DNA of 55,226 nucleotides, taken from assembly GCF_009708175.1 (NCBI RefSeq), contig NZ_WMBB01000023.1, positions 1 to 55,226 on the forward strand. The letters run 5' to 3'. The position numbers and the translations under genes were made by a program. The notes beneath the pieces were generated by a model, which was not told the DNA's origin, searched no databases, and saw nothing but the letters and a program-made list of their open reading frames with translations. This DNA comes from Nocardia aurantiaca. Lineage in GTDB: Bacteria; Actinomycetota; Actinomycetes; Mycobacteriales; Mycobacteriaceae. Every line of letters starts with the position of its first letter. Within the stretch, counting starts at the first letter, position 1. Below are positions 49,298 through 55,226 of the stretch, one piece after another.

Positions 49298-49330
49298 CGC
49301 ACCAGCGCTATTCGGGCCGGTAACGCATGG

Positions 49331-49406
49331 CGTCATTCCGGCGCGTTCTCGGCCCGAATCCACCCTGTCCGCCGTGGATCCCGGCCGAAAACGCGCCGGG
49401 ATGACG
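49331..49406. repeat. REP-like long imperfect palindrome
   Basis: Arms at 49331-49363 and 49374-49406 match in 29 of 33 positions when inverted, with a 10-nt loop. The arm ends CGTCATTCCGGCGCG and CGCGCCGGGATGACG look like a dispersed palindromic element; a half-like string GCGTCATTCCGGCGG occurs at about 42579. It may also act as terminator for mrp. Confidence 0.75.
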
Positions 49407-49505
49407 GCGGCTCGTTCTCCCTATGGGGGAGCACTGAATTCGAGGGCCGGTTTCCGCCAGGGGCGAGGGCGGACCCGAACGCGTGCTCCACCTAAGCTCG
49501 GGGGC

Positions 49506-49958
49506 ATGCTCACGATGCTGCTGTACGTGCTGATCGTCGGATTGATCGCCGCGCTGCTGTTCCTGGTGGCCAGCGCGATCTTCGGGCGGTCGGAGGAGCT
49601 CGGGCCGCTGCCGGAGGGGACGACTGTCACCGTGCTGCCCGCGACGGGGATCAGCGGTTGCGATGTGCGGGCGCTGCGCTTCCAGCAGGTGTTCCGGGGG
49701 TACAAGGCGGGCGAGGTGGACTGGGCTCTGACCCGGCTGGCCGCCCGTATCGACGAACTCGAGGGACAGCTCGCCCGCGCGACCGCACCCGAGACGACCG
49801 AGCAGGCCGCCGTCGCTCCCGTTGCACCGACGGAGCCGGTATCGCCACAACGGATCGTCGAGTCGAACGGCGAGGCGGCGATGCCCCAGGTGCTGCCGGC
49901 CGAATCGACCGAGCCCGCCGTCCCCGCCGAACGCGGCGAAGAGCCGGGTGCGCGGTGA
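49506..49958 (+). CDS. DivIVA-domain membrane protein
   Basis: 150 residues from ATG 49506; Met4 at 49515 is possible. One N-terminal membrane segment (LLYVLIVGLIAALLFLVA), then the DivIVA-like module LRFQQVFRGYKAGEVDWALT, and an Ala/Pro/Glu-rich tail. It probably recruits wall-growth proteins to the membrane. Neighbours TagA and DUF3117 match Rv1209-Rv1211. Leaderless: TAAGCT (49493-49498) is 7 nt before ATG. GTGA overlap with tagA. Confidence 0.85.
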   Translation: MLTMLLYVLIVGLIAALLFLVASAIFGRSEELGPLPEGTTVTVLPATGISGCDVRALRFQQVFRGYKAGEVDWALTRLAARIDELEGQLARATAPETTEQAAVAPVAPTEPVSPQRIVESNGEAAMPQVLPAESTEPAVPAERGEEPGAR

Positions 49959-50527
49959 CCGCGGAAGCGAGCCTCGACGGTTTGATTCGGTGCGGATGGT
50001 CGGAGGGATCTCAGCTTTATCGGGATTACCACGATCAGGAGTGGGGACGCCCACTGCACGGGGATGACGCGCTATTCGAACGAATGTGCCTGGAGGCGTT
50101 TCAGTCGGGGTTGGCGTGGATCACAATTCTGCGGAAGCGGCCCGCCTTCCGGGCGGCATTCGAGGGGTTCTCCATCGAACGGGTGGCGGCGTTCGGGGAT
50201 GCCGATGTGGAACGCCTCATGGCGGATCCGGGCATTGTTCGCAATCGAGCCAAAATAGAGGCCAGCGTCCACAATGCGCGAGTTGCCCGCGATCTCGGCG
50301 CGAGCCTGGACACCCTGCTCTGGTCCTATGCCCCGGCCCCACGCAAGCGGCCCCGGAGCCTGTCCGATGTGCCCGCTGTCACAGCCGAAAGCACCGCTCT
50401 CGCAAAAGAACTCAAGCGCCGAGGGTTCAAATTCGTGGGGCCCACGACGGCGTACGCACTCATGCAGGCGACGGGGATGGTAGACGATCACATCGCCGAT
50501 TGCTGGGTGAATGTGAGTACTCGCTGA
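49955..50527 (+). CDS. tagA: DNA-3-methyladenine glycosylase I
   Basis: 190 residues. It removes 3-methyladenine from alkylated DNA. The sequence starts RCGWS and continues YHDQEWGRPLHGDDALFERM, SGLAWITILRKRPAF and FKFVGPTTAYALMQATGMV; zinc ligands Cys13, His (YHDQ) and the C-terminal pair in DDHIADCW are present. GTG 49955 overlaps the DivIVA-like stop. Confidence 0.95.
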   Translation: MTAEASLDGLIRCGWSEGSQLYRDYHDQEWGRPLHGDDALFERMCLEAFQSGLAWITILRKRPAFRAAFEGFSIERVAAFGDADVERLMADPGIVRNRAKIEASVHNARVARDLGASLDTLLWSYAPAPRKRPRSLSDVPAVTAESTALAKELKRRGFKFVGPTTAYALMQATGMVDDHIADCWVNVSTR

Positions 50528-50692
50528 ACGCCACGGCGGTCGGTTTTTGGAACTCAGGTACCCGCCCCGATCCGCGATAGGGAAGAATGGGCATGGTGCA
50601 GCCCGCCACATGCCGGCGGGCTGCCTGGTTGGTGACAACTGGAGTTCCATGAAAGTGCGCAGTAGACCGCGCAGATCTGGAGGGAGCAGAGG

Positions 50693-50860
50693 ATGGCGGC
50701 CATGAAGCCCCGCACCGGGGACGGTCCCCTCGAGGCAACCAAGGAAGGGCGTGGAATCGTCATGCGGGTTCCACTCGAGGGTGGCGGGCGTCTGGTCGTT
50801 GAGCTCACGCCGGATGAAGCCGCGGCGCTCGGTGACGAACTCATCAAAGTCACCAGCTGA
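50693..50860 (+). CDS. DUF3117 small conserved protein
   Basis: 55 residues: MAAMKPRTGDGPLEATKEGR then IVMRVPLEGGGRLVVELTPD. Nearly invariant in actinobacteria next to tagA (Rv1211 type), function unknown. ATG 50693 follows GGAGGGAGCAGAGG. The 165-nt gap from tagA probably holds its promoter. Confidence 0.93.
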   Translation: MAAMKPRTGDGPLEATKEGRGIVMRVPLEGGGRLVVELTPDEAAALGDELIKVTS

Positions 50861-50878
50861 CAGCTCGACTCGCCGGTG

Positions 50879-50971
50879 CCGGTAAGCCCAACTCTCGGGA
50901 CTCTCAGAGGCTTCGCCTCCCGAACCCCCGCGACATTTCCGGGGCTCCCGCCCCGCACCCCGGCTTACCGG
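50879..50971. repeat. structured intergenic element with long terminal inverted repeat
   Basis: CCGGTAAGCC (50879-50888) and GGCTTACCGG (50962-50971) close a 73-nt loop that contains smaller hairpins such as GAGGC-TTC-GCCTC and GGGGCTCCCGCCCC. The whole element fills the space between DUF3117 and the methyltransferase gene, and ends 8 nt before that start. Confidence 0.7.
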
Positions 50972-50978
50972 TACCACG

Positions 50979-52406
50979 GTGAATAACAGTCCATATTCCC
51001 CACCTCTCGGCACGATCGAGCCCGCCCCCGCGGTCCGGCTCCTGGCCTGTGCCGATCTATTGGCCTGCCCGCAGTGCGGCCTCGCCCTCGCGGCTGCCGG
51101 CGACCCACCCGCACGGGCCCTGCGGTGTCCACAGGGCCACAGCTTCGACCTGGCCAAGCAGGGTTACGTCAGCCTCCTCACCGGTGCGTCCACGAAGATG
51201 ACCGGCGACACCCCGGCCATGCTCGATGCCCGCGCCGCCTTCCAAGCCGCCGGACATTTCGCACCCATTGCCGACGCTGTCGCCGCCGCGGTCGCGACAG
51301 CCATCCCCCGGCCCGATGCCGGGCCACCCCCGGCGGCACCACCCGTGCCCGCCATCACAACCCGTGGTTTCAACACAGCTGTATTCGGAGCGAAGGCGTC
51401 CACGGCTGCCGCCGCAGCGAAGCGTCGACCGGCACCAGGTGAGGTCGCGGACCCGGGATGCTCCGGCAATCCAGACGAACCCGGCACAGTCGCACCGGCG
51501 CGGCGCCGCCGGTTCCGCACCGGAATCGCCACGCCAGGGACGTCCGTCGCCGCGGCCTCCGCGGCGCGACTGGCCACCACCCTCCTGTCCGCGGGCGTGG
51601 CCCCCGCATCCGAAACCGAACCCACCGCTCGCGCCACATCGGCCACAGCGCCCGGTGGGCAGTGGCCCGCGGACGATGCCGATCACCGGCTCGCCGCTGG
51701 AGGCCGGTCCGCGGACCGCAGCAGCCGCGTGAAGGACCCCGCCGCACCTGGGCGATCATCCGTCGACCGGTCCACGACGCCGGCGGAGAATTCGATGGCG
51801 GTTCCGAATTCGGCCGTGCGGGAAAGCACGGTAGGCGGCCCGGCAGTACTCGAGATCGGCGCGGGGACCGGGTACTACTCGGCCGCCGTATTGGATGCCG
51901 TGCCCGGAGCCCGGGGAATCGCCCTCGATGTGTCCAAGGCGGCGGCGCGGCGGGCGGCTCGGGCACACGGGCGGGCCGGATCGGTGCTGGCCGACGCCTG
52001 GCGGGGGTTGCCGGTGCGGGACGCGGTGATGAGCGCGGTGATATCGGTGTTCGCACCGCGCAATGCCGACGAGGTGGCGCGGGTGCTGGCGGAGGACGGG
52101 CGGTTCATCGTGGTGACGCCGACCTCCCGGCATCTGGGTGAGCTGATCGAGCCGCTCGGGATGGTGAGTGTGGACGCGGCCAAGGCGGATCGGCTCGCCG
52201 AATCGCTCGGAGAGCTGTTCGTCCTCGTGGCGCGGGACGCGGTCGAGTACACGATGAAGCTCTCGCACGCGGATGTGTCGAATGTGGCGGCCATGGGGCC
52301 GTCGGCGCACCACGCCGCCGAGCGGCGGGCGGAACGGATTGCGGCGCTGCCGGATCCGATGCCGGTGACCGCCTCGGTGATGGTGTCGGTGTATCGCCGA
52401 CGCTGA
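50979..52406 (+). CDS. RlmA-type rRNA (guanine-N1) methyltransferase with large internal insertion
   Basis: 475 residues, against about 270-290 in the family. The N-terminal zinc finger has Cys30, Cys33, Cys50 and His54 (CPQC-CPQGH), then FDLAKQGYVSLL and GDTPAMLDARAAF. SAM-binding motif VLEIGAGTGYYSAAVLD starts at 290, followed by GIALDVSKAAARRAAR and SVFAPRNADEVARVL. Between them, about 108-285 is a low-complexity Ala/Pro/Arg/Ser insert. RlmA methylates 23S rRNA G745 or G748, and some paralogues give macrolide or mycinamicin resistance. The frame remains open through the insert. Confidence 0.85.
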   Translation: MNNSPYSPPLGTIEPAPAVRLLACADLLACPQCGLALAAAGDPPARALRCPQGHSFDLAKQGYVSLLTGASTKMTGDTPAMLDARAAFQAAGHFAPIADAVAAAVATAIPRPDAGPPPAAPPVPAITTRGFNTAVFGAKASTAAAAAKRRPAPGEVADPGCSGNPDEPGTVAPARRRRFRTGIATPGTSVAAASAARLATTLLSAGVAPASETEPTARATSATAPGGQWPADDADHRLAAGGRSADRSSRVKDPAAPGRSSVDRSTTPAENSMAVPNSAVRESTVGGPAVLEIGAGTGYYSAAVLDAVPGARGIALDVSKAAARRAARAHGRAGSVLADAWRGLPVRDAVMSAVISVFAPRNADEVARVLAEDGRFIVVTPTSRHLGELIEPLGMVSVDAAKADRLAESLGELFVLVARDAVEYTMKLSHADVSNVAAMGPSAHHAAERRAERIAALPDPMPVTASVMVSVYRRR

Positions 52407-52425
52407 GCGGGGCACTCGCCCACGG

Positions 52426-53322
52426 TTATTCGCGTGGCGGATTCGGGAGCAGGTCGAGCAGGTTCTGGACAAGGGGGCGGTCGTCGCCCGCGCGGGTGGC
52501 GAGATAGATCGTGGTGTCGGCGTCGGTACCGATCAGCGGAATCATGCGGACGGATTCGGGGGCGGTGAAGGTGGCGCTGCGCGGGGCGATGGTGACGCCC
52601 AGGCCGGCGGCCACCAGGTACAGGATGATGGTCCAGTTGGTGGCCTCCTGGACGATGTGCGGGCGGCGCCCGGACTCCAGCAGCGGGGCCAGATTCTTCT
52701 CATAGGCGAGCCCGCCCGCGGCGCGGGGGAAGAAAACCAGCGGGTTCGCGGCCAGTTCGGCTCCGGTGAGGCCGGCGCGATCGGCGTCCGGATGATCGGC
52801 CGGGAGAACGGCCATGAACGGCTCGGTCACCAGGGGCACGGTCACCGTGCCGGGCCGCGGGTCGGGATCGCGGACGATGGCCATGTCGAGGGTGCCATTG
52901 GCGAGGCGCTCCATGAGATGGCTGGTGAAACCCTCGACCAGATCGACCTCGACCAGGGGGAAGCGCTCGCGGAATTCGCGCACCCCGCGCAGCGGCTCGA
53001 GCGGCAGCACCGAGGGGACGAAGCCGAGGTAGAGCGTGCCCTGACTGCCCTGGCCGATGCGGATGACCTCGGCCAGATCACGTTCGGCGTGGCCGAGCAG
53101 CGCGCCGGCGCGCTCACGCAGCACGACCCCGGCGGGCGTGAGGGCTACGGTCCGGGAGGTCCGTTCGAAAAGCCTGGTCCCGAGCAGGGTTTCGAGGCGC
53201 TGGATCTGCTGGGTGAGTGCGGGCTGGGCGATGTGCAGGCGCGTCGCGGCGCGCCCGAAGTGCAGTTCCTCGGCGACCGTCAGGAAATAGCGCAGGTGCC
53301 GCAGCTCCACCCCGGTTTTCAT
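52426..53322 (-). CDS. LysR family transcriptional regulator
   Basis: 298 residues. HTH: VELRHLRYFLTVAEELHFGR, AARLHIAQPALTQQIQRLE-type block, then FERTSRTVALTPAG; the effector domain has TLYLGFVPSVLPLEPLRGVR. Divergent from the acetyltransferase gene, with an LTTR box between them. Its -10-like TATGAT overlaps that box, which suggests autorepression. Confidence 0.93.
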   Translation of the reverse strand: MKTGVELRHLRYFLTVAEELHFGRAATRLHIAQPALTQQIQRLETLLGTRLFERTSRTVALTPAGVVLRERAGALLGHAERDLAEVIRIGQGSQGTLYLGFVPSVLPLEPLRGVREFRERFPLVEVDLVEGFTSHLMERLANGTLDMAIVRDPDPRPGTVTVPLVTEPFMAVLPADHPDADRAGLTGAELAANPLVFFPRAAGGLAYEKNLAPLLESGRRPHIVQEATNWTIILYLVAAGLGVTIAPRSATFTAPESVRMIPLIGTDADTTIYLATRAGDDRPLVQNLLDLLPNPPRE

Positions 53323-53334
53323 AAGCTGATCATA

Positions 53335-53351
53335 TTGATCGCAGCTATCAA
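53335..53351. promoter_or_regulatory. LysR-type (T-N11-A) operator
   Basis: TTGAT-CGCAGCT-ATCAA is a perfect inverted repeat of 5+7+5 nt with T-N11-A spacing. A second dyad GATCA-TAT-TGATC overlaps it at 53328-53340. Both lie between the divergent lysR and acetyltransferase genes. Confidence 0.75.
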
Positions 53352-53388
53352 GTATTGGACGTTATAGTTCGGCGCCCGACATGCTTTT

Positions 53389-53901
53389 GTGGTGACTCAG
53401 CAGACGGAAGCCCGCGCCCCCGAACTCGATTCGCTCATGGTCGCGCCGATGTCCTCGCCGGATGACGCCCGCGCCTTCAAGGACCTGAACCTGGAGTGGA
53501 TCGAGACCATCTTCGCGGTCGAGCCCGCCGATCTGGCCATCCTGGACAACCCGCGAGCGATCGTCGAGCACGGCGGCGAGGTGCTCATCGCCCGGCTGGA
53601 CGGCGAGGCCGTCGGCTGTGTCGCCCTGGTCCAGGAGGAACCCGGGATCTTCGAGCTGTCGAAAATGGCGGTGTCGCCGCGTTTGCGGGGCCGCGGCATC
53701 GGCCGCGTGGTGCTGGCCACGGCCATCGAGCGGGTGCGCGCACTGGGCGCGAAGGAGTTCTTCCTGGCCAGCAATGCCCGCCTGGCCAGCGCCGTGCACC
53801 TGTACGAGGCCATGGGCTTCGTGCACGTCCCGCCTTCGGAGCTGCCGCCCAGCCCGTACGACCGAGCTGATGTCTTCATGCGGTACCCCCTGACCGACTG
53901 A
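53389..53901 (+). CDS. GNAT family N-acetyltransferase
   Basis: 170 residues from GTG 53389 (or GTG 53392). Acetyl-CoA binding motif A is clear: ELSKMAVSPRLRGRGIGRVV; then LASNARLASAVHLYEAMGF. The substrate is unknown. TATAGT at 53363 may be its -10. It is the probable target of the divergent LysR protein. Confidence 0.92.
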   Translation: MVTQQTEARAPELDSLMVAPMSSPDDARAFKDLNLEWIETIFAVEPADLAILDNPRAIVEHGGEVLIARLDGEAVGCVALVQEEPGIFELSKMAVSPRLRGRGIGRVVLATAIERVRALGAKEFFLASNARLASAVHLYEAMGFVHVPPSELPPSPYDRADVFMRYPLTD

Positions 53902-53914
53902 CGCGGCGCCCCCG

Positions 53915-55105
53915 CTACCCCTTGCGGACCTGGTCGTAGATGTGCGCGGTCCGCGCGGCGATCCGGTTCCAATCGAAGGCGCCGATCGCTCGATCGCGGC
54001 CCGCCGCCCCCATCGCGGCGGCCGTGACCGGGTCCGCGGCGAGGGTGTTCACGGCGGAGGCGAGGGCGCGTTCGTAGTCGCGCGGCGCGGTCTCGTCGTA
54101 GTGGACCAGGCGTCCGGTCTCCCCGGGCACCACCACCTCCGGAATCCCGCCGACATCGGAGGCCACCACCGCTGTCCCGCAGGCCATGGCCTCCAGGTTC
54201 ACGATGCCCAGCGGCTCGTACACCGACGGGCACACGAAAACCGTTGCGGCGGCGAGCACCTGCCGCACCAGTTCGGTGGGCAGCATCTCCTTGATCCAGA
54301 ACACGCCGTCGCGTTCGGTCCGCAGCGCGCGGACCGCGGCCGCCACCTCGTCCTCCATGGCGGGGGTGTCGGCGGCCCCGGCCAACAGCACCAGCTGGAT
54401 GTCCGGATCCAGATGCCGGGCCGCGGCCAGCAGATGCGAGACGCCCTTCTGCCGGGTGATGCGCCCGACGAACGCCGCGATGGGCCGCTGCGGTGACACG
54501 CCGAGTTCGGTGAGCACGTCCCGCGAGCCGAGTGCGGGCTCGCCCGGATGCCACACATCGGCGTCGATGCCGTTGTGCACCACATGAACTTTGGCGGGAT
54601 CGATATCGGGATAGGCGGCGAGCACATCGGCGCGCATGCCCTCGCTCACCGCGATCACCGCGTCGGCGTACGTCATGGCATTGTGTTCCGACCATGAGGA
54701 GAGCCGGTAGCCCCCGCCCAGCTGCTCGGCCTTCCAGGGCCGCCGCGGTTCCAGCGAATGCGCGGTCAGTACATGCGGAATCCCGTACAGCTCCGCGGCC
54801 AGATGCCCGGCCAATCCGGTGTACCAGGTGTGCGAGTGCACCACGTCGGCGAAGCTCGCGGCATCGGCCATGCGCAGCTGCGCGGACATCATCTGGAGTG
54901 CCGAGTTCGCGGCGTAGAGCATCGGATCCGGTTGGTGCACCACGGCATCCGGGCGCACCACCCCCATACAGTGCACGGTGACATCGCACAGCCGCCGCAA
55001 TCGGGGCACGAGCTCGGTGACATGGACTCCCGCCCCGCCGTACACCTCCGGCGGGTATTCGCGAGTCATCATCGCCACTCGCAGTCCACGAGTTGCTGTA
55101 TCCAA
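53915..55105 (-). CDS. glgM: alpha-maltose-1-phosphate synthase (actinobacterial GlgA/GlgM)
   Basis: 396 residues, GT4 glycosyltransferase. Start block VAMMTREYPPEVYGGAGVHV, glucan site HSHTWYTGLAGHLA, the GT-B phosphate loop FVGRITRQKGV and E-x7-E motif EPLGIVNLEAMA are present. In M. tuberculosis the orthologue Rv1212c uses ADP-glucose and glucose-1-phosphate to make maltose-1-phosphate for GlgE glucan synthesis; older annotation is glycogen synthase (glgA). The partner glgC would lie divergent, beyond the window. Confidence 0.93.
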   Translation of the reverse strand: MDTATRGLRVAMMTREYPPEVYGGAGVHVTELVPRLRRLCDVTVHCMGVVRPDAVVHQPDPMLYAANSALQMMSAQLRMADAASFADVVHSHTWYTGLAGHLAAELYGIPHVLTAHSLEPRRPWKAEQLGGGYRLSSWSEHNAMTYADAVIAVSEGMRADVLAAYPDIDPAKVHVVHNGIDADVWHPGEPALGSRDVLTELGVSPQRPIAAFVGRITRQKGVSHLLAAARHLDPDIQLVLLAGAADTPAMEDEVAAAVRALRTERDGVFWIKEMLPTELVRQVLAAATVFVCPSVYEPLGIVNLEAMACGTAVVASDVGGIPEVVVPGETGRLVHYDETAPRDYERALASAVNTLAADPVTAAAMGAAGRDRAIGAFDWNRIAARTAHIYDQVRKG

Positions 55106-55143
55106 TTGCCTCCGCTCCGCTCCGGCCGTCCGCGACCCTGCTA

Positions 55144-55207
55144 GCTCGGTTCTTCACTCCTCCGCTCAGTCGCTACGCTCCCTCACTCCCTCGCTGCAGA
55201 ACCGAGC
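55144..55207. repeat. inverted repeat in the glgM upstream region
   Basis: GCTCGGTTCT (55144-55153) and AGAACCGAGC (55198-55207) flank 44 nt of near-periodic CACTCC/GCTC motifs. It may be a dispersed repeat like the one at 50879, or a regulatory dyad shared with a divergent gene outside the window. Confidence 0.55.
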
Positions 55208-55226
55208 CGGGCCGCGAACCGCATCC

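Overview
The window is high-GC actinobacterial chromosome with Nocardia-like character. GC-rich wobble positions, frequent GTG starts, 4-nt ATGA/GTGA gene overlaps and twin-arginine lipoproteins all fit. Several gene orders match mycolic-acid actinobacteria: a mymA-like monooxygenase/SDR/esterase operon, and a right-hand half whose content resembles the Mycobacterium tuberculosis Rv1208-Rv1239c region (CorA, stress protein, MgtE-N/CBS, DUF1003, lytic transglycosylases, Mrp, DivIVA-like, TagA, DUF3117, GlgM). No rRNA, tRNA or CRISPR array was recognised. All calls come from reading translations and motifs by eye, without database searches.

Layout. 1-7.4 kb is accessory: a possible IS end, a membrane hypothetical, a Ser/Thr kinase with a seven-repeat YVTN propeller, relics of a cytosine methyltransferase and an acetyltransferase, a pentapeptide-repeat protein of low GC, and a divergent sigma factor followed by two translationally coupled peptides. 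7.4-13.4 kb is a lipid/xenobiotic operon (BVMO, SDR, esterase, FadD) with a divergent TetR regulator. 13.4-18.9 kb holds an IS256 transposase relic and a sulfonate-type uptake and desulfurisation operon (ssuC-ssuB-ssuA, flavin monooxygenase, osmC) facing a GntR regulator; the monooxygenase carries a one-base frameshift. 19-24.3 kb is an osmoprotectant ABC transporter with an extra divergent binding protein, then an Hrp1-like CBS protein behind a CRP-type site. 24.4-26.9 kb is an OmpR-type two-component system next to a small secreted hemophore-like protein. 27-31 kb is a second accessory patch: XRE/DUF397 pair, three small orphan genes, a regulator-like relic and an isolated DUF932-like gene. 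31-38.6 kb holds a NarL-type two-component system, a sterol-desaturase-family enzyme, malic enzyme, an orphan flavoprotein, and a PHP phosphoesterase. 38.6-55.1 kb is the conserved backbone, ending in glycogen/maltose-phosphate synthase.

How it works together. The conserved half joins ion transport, envelope remodelling, Fe-S assembly, DNA repair and alpha-glucan synthesis. The accessory half is dominated by uptake operons with divergent regulators. Many genes appear to have leaderless transcripts: a TANNNT -10 box lies 7 nt before the start codon in at least six cases. The least explained element is the sigma-factor/coupled-peptide cassette at 5.7-6.9 kb, whose second peptide carries both a Gly-Gly and a twin-arginine-like motif.
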